Shown here one piece after another: positions 18,644-27,283 of a stretch of 64,000 nucleotides of DNA. Every line of letters begins with the position of its first letter. The stretch's first letter is position 1. The position numbers and the translations under genes were made by a program. The notes beneath the pieces are model-generated. The model did not search any database, was not told the origin of the DNA, and worked only from the letters and a program-made list of their open reading frames with translations. The DNA comes from Methylophilales bacterium HTCC2181 (GTDB lineage Bacteria; Pseudomonadota; Gammaproteobacteria; Burkholderiales; Methylophilaceae): NCBI GenBank assembly GCA_000168995.1, contig AAUX01000001.1, forward strand, positions 372,001 through 436,000. Reading direction: 5' to 3'.

Positions 18644-19525
18644 ATGAGAGTTGTTTCAATTTTTGGAGGCACTGGTTTTATTGGAACAGAGCTAATTCAT
18701 GAGCTAGAAAAAAAAAATTATGAAATTAGATTATTCACACGAAGAAAGATTCCCCACACCTTAAACACATTATCAAAAACAAGATTTATTCAATTAAGAG
18801 ACGATACAAAATTAAGTAACGAGCTTATTGGTTCAGATATTATTATTGATCTTGTTGGAATATTGCATGAACAGAAAGGAATAACATTTGATGATGTTCA
18901 CTCTGGTAGATTAAAAAAATTATCTAAGATTGCTCAAAAGTTAAATATAAAAAGATTTATTCATATTGGAGCATTAGGTGCTTCAGTTAACGCTCCAAGT
19001 AAATACCTTCAATCAAAGGGAAAAGGGGAAAAGCATATCAAAAAACAGTGCTCTAACCTCGCATGGACAATCTATAAGCCCTCTATTGTTTTTGGAATAG
19101 ACGATAAATTTGTTAATTTATTTCATAATATAATATCATTCACACCTATTATTGGCCTTATTTCACCGCATTCGATGTTTCAGCCAATATGGGTTAAGGA
19201 TCTTGTTGATATAATCATAAATGGTATAGATGATAAGAAAACTTTCCAGAAGACATTTAATGTAGCAGGACCAACAAGCTATTCGTTTATGGGTTTAATC
19301 AAGCTAATTAGCCATCATAGAAACAAGAAAATTATTATTGTGCCTCTAGGTAAAAGACTCTCTTATATTATTGTTACATTGATGGAGCTTCTTCCAATAA
19401 AAATAATTACCCGAGATAACCTGAAATCTATGTCAATTGACAGTACAGTTAAGGTTAACGATGCCTATAAATTTAAATCAGCACTGATGGGACTTGAATC
19501 CTATCTAGAAGCAAAAAATAAGTAA
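18644..19525 (+). CDS. NAD(P)-binding extended SDR, complex I NDUFA9-like
   Basis: The 293-residue product is an atypical extended short-chain dehydrogenase fold. The N-terminal dinucleotide loop FGGTGFIG is at residues 7-14. RRKIP follows the second strand, where basic residues often select NADPH. The sequence resembles the NDUFA9 subgroup (HIGALGAS, SKGKGEKHIK, YKPSIVFG, QPIWVKDLV). The catalytic Tyr-x3-Lys of true dehydrogenases appears to be lost, since the Tyr in SKYLQSKGKGE is not clearly in register. Bacterial homologues are often encoded near cca. Its real role is unproven. Confidence 0.8.
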   Translation: MRVVSIFGGTGFIGTELIHELEKKNYEIRLFTRRKIPHTLNTLSKTRFIQLRDDTKLSNELIGSDIIIDLVGILHEQKGITFDDVHSGRLKKLSKIAQKLNIKRFIHIGALGASVNAPSKYLQSKGKGEKHIKKQCSNLAWTIYKPSIVFGIDDKFVNLFHNIISFTPIIGLISPHSMFQPIWVKDLVDIIINGIDDKKTFQKTFNVAGPTSYSFMGLIKLISHHRNKKIIIVPLGKRLSYIIVTLMELLPIKIITRDNLKSMSIDSTVKVNDAYKFKSALMGLESYLEAKNK

Positions 19526-19532
19526 ATTAATT

Positions 19533-20669
19533 ATGAAAATATATCTTGTAGGAGGGGCAGTTAGAGATAGTTTGTTAAATATTCCTTTTAAGGATAAGGA
19601 CTATTTGGTTGTTGGAGCAACTCCTGAAATAATGGTTAATCTCGGATTTAAGCCAATTGGCAAAGATTTCCCTGTTTTTCTCCATCCTAAATCTAATGAA
19701 GAATATGCTCTAGCAAGGACAGAAAAAAAGATTGCTGCAGGACATAAAGGTTTTAATTTTTATGCTTCCCCTGACGTTTCAATTGAAGAAGACTTGAAGA
19801 GAAGGGATATCACGATTAATGCTATTGCTCAAGATTCGGAAGGTAATTATATTGATCCGTATGACGGAATATCAGACATTGGAAAAAAGATTATCCGCCA
19901 TGTAAGTCCATCATTTCAGGAAGATCCATTAAGAGTCCTGCGTGTAGCAAGATTTAAAGCCAAACTACCTTCTTTTGTTATTTATGATGAAACTATGATG
20001 CTAATGAAAAGAATGGTTGCCGATGGTGAGGTTGAATGTCTATCCTCTGAAAGGGTAACGGCTGAGCTTATGAAAGGACTTGACCAGAAGGATGCCTTTA
20101 GTATGCTTGAGGTATTAGATGAGTGCGCTGCTTTACCTATCATTTTCCCTGATATTAGCTTTAAAAAACATAACCGCGCTGTAAAAAAATTATTTGACTT
20201 AGCTAATGAGGCCCAAGTATCGAATAGTAAAAGACTGTTACTATTTCTTTTAGCAGTAAATTTTGAAGATAATTTAATTAATCCAACGATTGAGGTTAAT
20301 ACTAGAATTATTAAACTAACTGCTGAGATTAATAAAATTATTGTTCTCTTGCAAAAATATTCCGATAAATTAATTAATTTTTTTACTTTGAATGTAGAAA
20401 GTCAATTGGATCTATTAGGCGTATTTGATTTTTTTCGACGCCCGCATAGGGTTATTGAATGTATTGATTTGATTAGTTTGGTTCTTCAGGGGCGGGACTT
20501 AAGTAACGTTCTTCTCCTTGAGGGAAGATCTTTAATTCTCGAGTACCAAGCTGACTTACTGCATAATAAAATTACTGTTGATAAGGATCAATCGGGAGAG
20601 AACATCAAGAGAGCTCTTTATCGCGAACGTTTAAATACTCTTTCAAAGTTAAAGAATAGATATTCTTAA
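19533..20669 (+). CDS. cca: CCA-adding enzyme (tRNA nucleotidyltransferase)
   Basis: Cca adds or repairs the CCA end of tRNAs. The 378-residue class II enzyme shows GGAVRDSLL at 7-15, the metal-binding Asp pair D21 and D23, RRDITINAIA, and the tRNA/nucleotide-selecting DPLRVLRVARF. E. coli Cca (412 residues) has a C-terminal HD phosphohydrolase domain. No His-Asp motif is visible here after about residue 200, so this copy probably lacks the phosphatase activity. The 3' end overlaps the convergent HAD gene by 21 bases. Confidence 0.94.
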   Translation: MKIYLVGGAVRDSLLNIPFKDKDYLVVGATPEIMVNLGFKPIGKDFPVFLHPKSNEEYALARTEKKIAAGHKGFNFYASPDVSIEEDLKRRDITINAIAQDSEGNYIDPYDGISDIGKKIIRHVSPSFQEDPLRVLRVARFKAKLPSFVIYDETMMLMKRMVADGEVECLSSERVTAELMKGLDQKDAFSMLEVLDECAALPIIFPDISFKKHNRAVKKLFDLANEAQVSNSKRLLLFLLAVNFEDNLINPTIEVNTRIIKLTAEINKIIVLLQKYSDKLINFFTLNVESQLDLLGVFDFFRRPHRVIECIDLISLVLQGRDLSNVLLLEGRSLILEYQADLLHNKITVDKDQSGENIKRALYRERLNTLSKLKNRYS

Positions 20670-21275
20670 TATTTCTTGGAGGTTAATTATTTTTCTATCG
20701 ACATACAAAGGTTTTTTTTGACTTTTGCTTATCCAAATTGTTCTTATCCCGAATTTTTTTGCAGTTTTTAGGTTTGCTTTTTCATCATCGACAAAGCTTG
20801 CTTTTTTAACTCTGTATTTTGCCAAGAAAGACTTCATACTTTCCTCGCTGGGTTTCCCATTAAATCTTGAGGATTCAATAAAATGTAAATGGCTAAAATA
20901 ATTTTCAATATTACAATGCTTTATTATGGCTAATGCATAGTTTTTTGGAGCGTTTGTATATAGTATTTTTTCTCCAGGAAGGGTTGCTAGAATTCTTGTT
21001 ATATTTTTTGCAGGAAATACTAACTCCTTAAAAGACTCAATTGCATGAGTCTTTTCAAGAAAATCAATTGGATTTACTTTATAGTTTTTTATTAAACCTT
21101 TTAGGGTCGATCCGTATTTTATCCAATAGTTTAGTCTTATTGCATTCGCTTTAAGTTCATCGATAGCTAAAAGATTTTGAATATACGTATTCATTTTTCT
21201 ATTAATAATAGGAAATAACTCTTTTGAGGTATTGTGAAGAGTGTTGTCAAGATCAAAAATCCAGGTTGCTTTCAC
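20649..21275 (-). CDS. HAD-family pyrimidine 5'-nucleotidase-like phosphatase
   Basis: The 208-residue product is a HAD hydrolase. The nucleophile motif FDLDNTLHN lies at about residues 7-15, motif II is LYTNAPKN, and the acidic motif is FVDDEKANL. An all-helical cap sits between the first two. The pattern (TLH, TNA, Arg/Lys cap) resembles the bacterial SDT1-like pyrimidine nucleotidases often encoded beside argB. The true substrate is uncertain. It is the last gene of a minus-strand run, abutting argB. Confidence 0.8.
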   Translation of the reverse strand: MKATWIFDLDNTLHNTSKELFPIINRKMNTYIQNLLAIDELKANAIRLNYWIKYGSTLKGLIKNYKVNPIDFLEKTHAIESFKELVFPAKNITRILATLPGEKILYTNAPKNYALAIIKHCNIENYFSHLHFIESSRFNGKPSEESMKSFLAKYRVKKASFVDDEKANLKTAKKFGIRTIWISKSQKKPLYVDRKIINLQEILRISIL

Positions 21276-22133
21276 TTAATGACTTTTTATTAGTGTGCCG
21301 ACACCCTGGTCGGTAAGTATCTCTAAAAGTAATGCATGTTGCACCCTTCCATCAATTATATGAACGCTGCTAACGCTACTTTTTGCAGCATGTAATGCTG
21401 CATTAATTTTAGGAAGCATTCCGCCAGACAAACTGCCATCAGCGATCATTTTTTCAATTTCTTTTGGAACCAAACCTGTGATCAGGTTTTTATGAATATC
21501 AAGAACGCCCTTAGTATTAGTCATCAGTACAAGTTTTTCAGCATTAACAACTTCTGCTAGTTTCCCGGCAACAACATCTGCATTTATATTGTATATTTTA
21601 TTATCTATTCCATAACCTATCGGTGCGATTATAGGAATAACTCCATGATTGCTAAGATCGCTCATAAAAAATGGATCGATACTGTCTATATCCCCAACGT
21701 AACCAAGATCTATATTGCTGGATGCGTCTGTTAATTTTTTTGCCCTTATAAAGCTCTTAGATTTTTTCTGAGATAAGCTGTTCGCTTTCCCACCATTTTT
21801 TTTAATCAGATCAACAATTTCTGTGCTAATGGATGCTAATACCTCATGGACAACCTCCATTGTTTCTTCATCTGTTACCCTCATACCCTTATGAAAGACT
21901 CCATCCTTACCTATTTTATTAAGCCGTTGATTGATTTGCGGACCACCACCATGAACGATTACAGGATTCATTCCAACCAACTTTAACAAGACAACATCTT
22001 TAGCAAATGAATGCTTAAGTTCTTCATCAATCATGGCGTTTCCACCATATTTTATAATCATAGTCTTACCATAAAATTTTTTAATATAAGGCAAAGCCTC
22101 ACTTAAAATCTTTGCTTTATCATTAGGAGTCAT
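21276..22133 (-). CDS. argB: N-acetylglutamate kinase ArgB (probably arginine-sensitive type)
   Basis: ArgB phosphorylates N-acetylglutamate, the second step to arginine. The 285-residue amino-acid-kinase protein has IIKYGGNAM at about 26-34, HGGGPQIN at 61-68, and GGMLPKI near the C-terminus. The roughly 20 residues before the first strand ([15 protein letters not shown]) correspond to the extra N-terminal helix of hexameric, arginine-inhibited NAGKs and are absent from E. coli ArgB. It follows the XRE-NAGS fusion by 29 bases on the same strand, so the two are probably co-transcribed. Confidence 0.96.
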   Translation of the reverse strand: MTPNDKAKILSEALPYIKKFYGKTMIIKYGGNAMIDEELKHSFAKDVVLLKLVGMNPVIVHGGGPQINQRLNKIGKDGVFHKGMRVTDEETMEVVHEVLASISTEIVDLIKKNGGKANSLSQKKSKSFIRAKKLTDASSNIDLGYVGDIDSIDPFFMSDLSNHGVIPIIAPIGYGIDNKIYNINADVVAGKLAEVVNAEKLVLMTNTKGVLDIHKNLITGLVPKEIEKMIADGSLSGGMLPKINAALHAAKSSVSSVHIIDGRVQHALLLEILTDQGVGTLIKSH

Positions 22134-22162
22134 AATTTTTTAATGTATATAATTGTTTTATT

Positions 22163-23713
22163 TTATAGCTTTTTTGTAAAATATTTCGGATTTCGTTCAG
22201 GCTGATAAAATTCTTTTCTTGAATTTGGCATATTATTTTTATCACCCAGCACAAACCCATTCTCAATAAACCAATGTTCTGATTGTGTTGTGAAAACAAA
22301 AATAGAGCCTGCACCAATTTTTTTGCATACCTTTTCACAATACTCCAATAATTTCTTACCATGACCTTTATTTTGATAGTCATTGTTGATAGCAAAACAG
22401 GCCATTTCAATCATTTCTTCGTATTGGTATAATGCTGCACATCCAATAAGATCATGTGCGTGCTCAATTACATAGAAATGGCTTATATCCTGTGCAACCA
22501 AGTCTTCAGCCCTATCGATTAGAATACCTTTACTCCCTAAAGGGCTAATTAATTGATATATTTTTTTCAAATCCTTACTTTCAGCTTGTCTTATTATTTC
22601 TCGAGGATGATCAGTGAATATCGTACCAGAACCTTTTTCAGTAAATAATTCTGCAATAATTGATCCAGTAACATGCCGATTAATCAAGTGTACTTTTGGT
22701 ACATTATGCTTAATAGCATGCATGCAACTTTTAAGAATATTAAAATCAGAATAGCTAAGGTATGGAGCTTTTTTAGGAGAGCCATTTTTCTCTATATTCG
22801 AGAGTAAATTTTCTGCCTTTATAGTTGTTAATTCCGAAATTAATTCACCTCTCATATTTTGAATACCATTCTGACTAATATAGAAAATGAGTTTATCCGC
22901 CTTGATGAATGAGGCGACATGAGAAGCAACATGCTCAAAGGAAAGATTAAAGATATCCCCAACGGGGCTGTAACCTAAAGGAGAAATAAGAACCACTTCC
23001 TTATTATCTAATTTGTTAATTATTGAATCAGTGTCAACGCGTCTAATTTGCCCCGTAAGCTGCATATCGATCCCATTGATAACACCTAATGGTCTTGCTG
23101 TTAAGAAATTTCCTGAAGAAACCTTACTATCTATATTTGTTGAAAGAACACCTAATGGCTTTGAAGAAAAGGCACACTCAATTGTTGTTTTAATTCTTCC
23201 ATTGACGTCAATAACATGACCCATTGAATCTTTGGTAGTCACCCTTATATTATTTACCATTGTTTCAGTAGATTTTTTATTTAGCAAGAAATCAATCTGG
23301 GGTCGTATTCCGTAAACCAGAACAATTCTGATGTTTAAACTTTGCAAAAGATTAATATCATGCACAAGACTAATAAGTTGGTTATCTTGAATAATTTCCC
23401 CACCAAATCCGATAACAAATGTTTTCCCAGAATACTCATTAATATATCTTGAGGATTCTCTGAATTGGTGGGTAAAATCTTTAATCGATTTTATTGGGCC
23501 GGTGTTTTGTCCGTATTTATTGAAAAAAACATGGGGTGAAGTTCCTAGAACTTCGGCAATCTTCTGAAGCAAGGAAACCTTTATATTAAGGCTCCCTCTC
23601 TCAATACGCGACAAATTGCTTGGGCTTAAAGCTAGTTTTTCTGCGAAAGCATTTAGGGTCAGACCATGCAGCGTACGTAGTTCTCGTATATTATTTCCAA
23701 CTATTTTTTGCAT
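22163..23713 (-). CDS. argA: XRE-type HTH fused to N-acetylglutamate synthase (ArgA)
   Basis: This single 516-residue chain joins three parts. Residues 1-65 form an XRE/Cro-C1 helix-turn-helix (IRELRTLHGLTLNAFAEKLA, then SPSNLSRIERG). Residues about 96-365 form the amino-acid-kinase fold that binds arginine in bacterial NAGS (FVIGFGGE; AKGPL-type sites not intact). Residues about 375-516 are the GNAT acetyltransferase (ILIDRAEDL, AALYQYEEMIEMACF, YQNKGHGKKL, TTQSEHWFIENGF), which makes N-acetylglutamate from acetyl-CoA and glutamate. E. coli ArgA is 443 residues and lacks the HTH. I start at ATG 23713; an in-frame TTG lies 9 bases upstream. A palindrome overlaps the likely promoter, so autoregulation is inferred. 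Confidence 0.93.
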   Translation of the reverse strand: MQKIVGNNIRELRTLHGLTLNAFAEKLALSPSNLSRIERGSLNIKVSLLQKIAEVLGTSPHVFFNKYGQNTGPIKSIKDFTHQFRESSRYINEYSGKTFVIGFGGEIIQDNQLISLVHDINLLQSLNIRIVLVYGIRPQIDFLLNKKSTETMVNNIRVTTKDSMGHVIDVNGRIKTTIECAFSSKPLGVLSTNIDSKVSSGNFLTARPLGVINGIDMQLTGQIRRVDTDSIINKLDNKEVVLISPLGYSPVGDIFNLSFEHVASHVASFIKADKLIFYISQNGIQNMRGELISELTTIKAENLLSNIEKNGSPKKAPYLSYSDFNILKSCMHAIKHNVPKVHLINRHVTGSIIAELFTEKGSGTIFTDHPREIIRQAESKDLKKIYQLISPLGSKGILIDRAEDLVAQDISHFYVIEHAHDLIGCAALYQYEEMIEMACFAINNDYQNKGHGKKLLEYCEKVCKKIGAGSIFVFTTQSEHWFIENGFVLGDKNNMPNSRKEFYQPERNPKYFTKKL

Positions 23714-23754
23714 AAAATACAATATATATATAAATATATATTATTTTACTATAA

Positions 23755-23775
23755 ATATTGTACATTATACAATAT
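23755..23775 (-). promoter_or_regulatory. Perfect inverted repeat, candidate operator at argA promoter
   Basis: ATATTGTA (23755-23762) and TACAATAT (23768-23775) are perfect 8-bp arms around a 5-base centre. Read on the minus strand, TATAAT (23769 down to 23764) lies inside the palindrome and could be the argA -10 box. The site overlaps the rsmE stop codon and lies 42 bases before the argA ATG. Single half-sites recur at 23718-23725 and 23786-23793. The size and symmetry suit an XRE dimer. It does not resemble an ArgR box. Confidence 0.5.
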
Positions 23776-24505
23776 CTCCATATTTATATTGTAATAAAGC
23801 TAACATAGCAAGTGGCGCTGTTTCAGTTCTTAAAATCCTAGGGCCAATCTCAAAAGGAATGAACCCATTTTTTTCTGCATTAACCACCTCCTCTTCAGAG
23901 AATCCTCCTTCAGGACCAATCATAATATCAATTGCTGAAGGTTTAATTGTTGAGATAGTACGAAAAGAATTTTTAGCTAGAGGGCTTAAAATTAGTTTTA
24001 AGTGATCCTTATTAGAAATAGTTTCATTGGACCAAAAAGCATCAAATTTTTTTGGAATAAATATTTCAGGTACTTTCGATCTTCCGCATTGTTCACAAGC
24101 AGATTGAATGATTTGTTTCCAGTGAGATAACTTTTTTTCCGCCCGATCATTATTTAGCTTAATAATGCTTCGTTGGCTAAAAATTGGAACTATTGTATGC
24201 ACTCCTAACTCAACACTTTTTTGAATTATCCAGTCCATTTTTTCAGTAGATGAGATTGACTGTATTAATCTTATTTTTAGGTCAGAGTCTTTACGGTTAG
24301 CTATTTTTGATTGAATGACAACTTCTACCCTATTTTTACTTATACGAATAATTTCTGCACCAAAATCGTAGACATCGTTATTAAATAAAATAATTTTATC
24401 GGAGAGCTTGAGGCGCATAACATTCGTGGCATGGTGTGCAGCTACTTTGGATAAATTAGCAATTTGGTCTAGCTCTAAAGCATCTGGATGGTAAAATCTT
24501 TTCAT
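23765..24505 (-). CDS. rsmE: 16S rRNA (uracil-1498-N3)-methyltransferase RsmE
   Basis: RsmE methylates U1498 of 16S rRNA in the assembled small subunit. The 246-residue product has an N-terminal PUA-like domain and a C-terminal SPOUT knot domain. The signatures are QSISSTEKMDWIIQKSVELG, the MIGPEGGFS SAM-binding loop, and ILRTETAPLAML near the end. Length is typical. It is transcribed divergently from the thioredoxin-like gene, with 26 bases between the starts. Its stop lies within the palindrome ahead of argA. Confidence 0.95.
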   Translation of the reverse strand: MKRFYHPDALELDQIANLSKVAAHHATNVMRLKLSDKIILFNNDVYDFGAEIIRISKNRVEVVIQSKIANRKDSDLKIRLIQSISSTEKMDWIIQKSVELGVHTIVPIFSQRSIIKLNNDRAEKKLSHWKQIIQSACEQCGRSKVPEIFIPKKFDAFWSNETISNKDHLKLILSPLAKNSFRTISTIKPSAIDIMIGPEGGFSEEEVVNAEKNGFIPFEIGPRILRTETAPLAMLALLQYKYGDIV

Positions 24506-24531
24506 AACGACGTTATTTTGGAGAATGTAAT

Positions 24532-25089
24532 ATGGTTAGCCTAAACACACCTGTTTGCAATTTTGGATGGCTTGCAAAGGATTTTAATTTGCTAGGAGTT
24601 GATGGCCAGCAATGGAATCTTTCAAAGGCTATGGGTTTAAATGGTTTAGTAGTCATGTTTATTTGCAATCATTGTCCATATGTTAAGGCCATTCTACCTC
24701 GTTTGGTTAGCGATTTAGCAGAATTAAAAAAATTGGGTATTAATGCAGTTGCTATTTCAAGTAACGATGCGGTTAAGTACCCTGAGGACTCATTTGCAAA
24801 TATGCAGAAAATAAGCAATAACCATCTCTTTTCTTTTCCATACTTATTTGATCAGACTCAAGAGTTAGCAAAAAGCTATAATGCTATTTGTACTCCTGAT
24901 TTTTTTGGATTTAATCAGGCGTTAGAGCTTCAGTATCGAGGTCGCTTTGATTCTTCGGGAAGAGGCGAAGCCCCTTTAGATAATAAAAGAGATCTTTACC
25001 ATGCCATGAAGTTGGTTGCTGAGACACAAAAAGGGCCAAACGAACAGTTTTCTAGCATTGGTTGTTCTATCAAATGGAAAGATTCATAG
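24532..25089 (+). CDS. Thioredoxin-fold redoxin family protein
   Basis: The 185-residue product is an AhpC/TSA-like redoxin of the PRX-like 1 group. It has the CNHCPYVK motif with C45 and C48 at the start of helix one, a preceding FICNHCP strand, and the late cis-proline region with ICTPDFFGF. No signal peptide is seen, so it should act in the cytoplasm. It may be a thiol peroxidase or disulfide reductase, but substrates for this subgroup are poorly known. It stands alone between the divergent rsmE and tkt. Confidence 0.85.
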   Translation: MVSLNTPVCNFGWLAKDFNLLGVDGQQWNLSKAMGLNGLVVMFICNHCPYVKAILPRLVSDLAELKKLGINAVAISSNDAVKYPEDSFANMQKISNNHLFSFPYLFDQTQELAKSYNAICTPDFFGFNQALELQYRGRFDSSGRGEAPLDNKRDLYHAMKLVAETQKGPNEQFSSIGCSIKWKDS

Positions 25090-25110
25090 CAATTTAAAAC
25101 ATAAGATACC

Positions 25111-25139
25111 TTGATTGAAGGCCTAGATTAGGGAATAAT
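25111..25139 (+). promoter_or_regulatory. Possible sigma-70 promoter of tkt
   Basis: TTGATT (25111-25116) and AATAAT (25134-25139) are separated by 17 bases in the 134-base gap before tkt. This predicts a leader of about 80 bases. The region is AT-rich, so chance matches are likely, and other pairs can be drawn closer to the gene. Confidence 0.35.
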
Positions 25140-25223
25140 TTAATGTTGAATTTTAATGTAACATTCCAATCATTTTGTAATACATGATTTAACAAAAAGT
25201 ACGTCATAAAATAGGGAGATAAC

Positions 25224-27212
25224 ATGGCAACACGACAAGATTTAGCAAACGCAATTAGAGCACTATCGATGGATGCGGTTCAAAAGGCAAGCTCTGGACA
25301 TCCAGGGGCTCCTATGGGTATGGCAGAAATTGGTGAGGTTCTATGGAATCATCATATGGACCATAATCCAACAAATCCAGAATGGGCCGATCGCGACCGA
25401 TTTATCCTATCAAATGGGCACGGATCTATGTTGATTTATTCGTTGCTTCATTTAACTGGCTATGATCTTCCAATGAAAGAGATTGAAAATTTCCGTCAAA
25501 TACACTCTGCATGTGCAGGGCATCCAGAGTATGGTTATGCTCCAGGTGTAGAAACAACAACCGGTCCGTTGGGACAAGGCATAAGTAATGCAGTGGGTTT
25601 TGCGATGGCAGAAAAGTTAATGGCAAATCAATTTAATAAGCCTGGTCACGATATCGTTGATCATTACACTTACGTGTTCATGGGCGATGGTTGCCTAATG
25701 GAAGGAGTCTCTCATGAGACATGTGCACTTGCCGGAACATGGGGTCTTGGTAAGTTAATTGCTTTTTGGGATGATAATGGTATTTCAATTGATGGCCATA
25801 TTGAAGGGTGGTACACCGATGATACTGCTGCTAGATTTGAAGCATATGGCTGGCATGCAATCCGAGGAATTGATGGGCATAATCCTGAGGAGATTGACAA
25901 GGCTATTAAGGAAGCAAAAAAAATTACGGATAAGCCGACTATTATTTGTTGCAAGACCATTATTGGTAAGGGATCTCCTAACAAATCTGGGTCTCATGAT
26001 TGTCATGGGGCAGCATTGGGTGAAGAAGAGGTGGCATTAGTAAGAAAAGAAATTGGTTGGGAACATGCACCATTTGTTATTCCCCAAGACGTTTATGATG
26101 GTTGGAATCAAAAAGACAAAGGGCAGGAAAAAGAAGATGCCTGGAATGTTAAGTTTAATGCCTACGCAAAAGAATTCCCTGAACTAGCGGCTGAATTTAA
26201 AAGAAGAATGGCGGGCGACTTACCTGCTGATTGGGACAAAATTTCTTCAAACATTATCGCTGATGCTAATGAAAAAGCAGAAAAAGTAGCCACTAGAAAA
26301 GCTTCTCAAAATGTTATTACTGCACTCGCACCATCTTTGCCTGAATTTCTAGGTGGTTCCGCAGATTTAACAGGATCAAACCTGACTAGCTGCCCAAGCT
26401 TCGAGCATGTGAGTGGACCTAAGCCAGGAAATTATATATCTTATGGCGTCCGAGAGTTTGGTATGGCGGCCATTATGAATGGTATGGCTCTGCATGGAGG
26501 CTTCTTGCCCTTTGGTGGAACGTTCCATATGTTTAGTGATTATATGAGAAACGGTATGCGTATGGCGGCACTAATGAAGCAGCGCGTTGTTTTTGTATTG
26601 ACTCATGATTCAATTGGGCAGGGTGAAGATGGACCTACCCATCAACCCATTGAGACAACAGCAGGTTTAAGATACATACCTCGCATGGAGGTTTGGCGCC
26701 CATGTGATGCAACCGAAACTGCAACTGCATGGGTTGCTGCAGCAGAAAATGCTGAAAATCCAACAAGCTTAGTGCTAAGCCGACAGGGTATGGGATTTAA
26801 TGCAAGAAATAATGATCAAATTGCAAACATCAAAAAAGGTGGCTATATCTTATCCGACTGTGACGGATCTCCTGATGTCATACTTATAGCTACTGGATCT
26901 GAAGTTGATTTAGCGGTTGGGGCTCAGGCTTTACTCAAAGAAGAAGGAGTAAGTGCTCGCGTAGTTTCTATGCCTTGCACTCAAGCATATGATCGTCAAG
27001 ATCAGTCTTACAAAGATAGCGTACTTACCCCTGGGGTAAAACGTGTTTCAGTAGAGGCAGGCGTAACAGATTTCTGGAGAAAGTATATTGGTCTAGATGG
27101 TGCCGCTGTTGGTATTGATACCTACGGCGAGTCTGCTCCGGGTAAAGTAGTGCTAGAACATTTTGGCTTCACTGTTGATAATGTTGTTGCAACTGCTAAG
27201 TCGATACTGTAA
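25224..27212 (+). CDS. tkt: Transketolase
   Basis: Transketolase moves two-carbon units between sugar phosphates using thiamine diphosphate. It serves the pentose phosphate route and, in methylotrophs, regeneration of ribulose 5-phosphate. The 662-residue product matches E. coli TktA in length (663). It shows [13 protein letters not shown] near residue 25, the ThDP/Mg motif [12 protein letters not shown], and the pyrimidine domain with [22 protein letters not shown] precedes the ATG. A strong hairpin follows, so it may form its own transcript apart from gap-pgk-purC. Confidence 0.97.
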   Translation: MATRQDLANAIRALSMDAVQKASSGHPGAPMGMAEIGEVLWNHHMDHNPTNPEWADRDRFILSNGHGSMLIYSLLHLTGYDLPMKEIENFRQIHSACAGHPEYGYAPGVETTTGPLGQGISNAVGFAMAEKLMANQFNKPGHDIVDHYTYVFMGDGCLMEGVSHETCALAGTWGLGKLIAFWDDNGISIDGHIEGWYTDDTAARFEAYGWHAIRGIDGHNPEEIDKAIKEAKKITDKPTIICCKTIIGKGSPNKSGSHDCHGAALGEEEVALVRKEIGWEHAPFVIPQDVYDGWNQKDKGQEKEDAWNVKFNAYAKEFPELAAEFKRRMAGDLPADWDKISSNIIADANEKAEKVATRKASQNVITALAPSLPEFLGGSADLTGSNLTSCPSFEHVSGPKPGNYISYGVREFGMAAIMNGMALHGGFLPFGGTFHMFSDYMRNGMRMAALMKQRVVFVLTHDSIGQGEDGPTHQPIETTAGLRYIPRMEVWRPCDATETATAWVAAAENAENPTSLVLSRQGMGFNARNNDQIANIKKGGYILSDCDGSPDVILIATGSEVDLAVGAQALLKEEGVSARVVSMPCTQAYDRQDQSYKDSVLTPGVKRVSVEAGVTDFWRKYIGLDGAAVGIDTYGESAPGKVVLEHFGFTVDNVVATAKSIL

Positions 27213-27228
27213 TTCTATTCAATTTCAT

Positions 27229-27265
27229 AATAAGGATGCTTAATCAATAAGCATCCTTATTTTTT
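27229..27265 (+). terminator. Strong hairpin terminator between tkt and gap
   Basis: A perfect 14-bp stem (27229-27242 with 27248-27261), a 5-base loop and a following run of T form an intrinsic terminator 16 bases after tkt. It ends only about 18 bases before the gap ATG. The promoter of gap must therefore lie upstream of or inside the hairpin, or gap depends on read-through. Confidence 0.85.
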
Positions 27266-27283
27266 AAATACAGGTTAATTGTT

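Noticed and set aside
22123-22410. Minus-strand 95-codon open frame between argB and argA
   Set aside because: It lies in another frame across the GNAT part of argA and resembles no protein; it is a shadow of that gene.
23714-23722. TTG start for argA, three codons upstream of the ATG
   Set aside because: No ribosome-binding site is seen for either start, but the ATG fits the usual short N-terminus of XRE domains.
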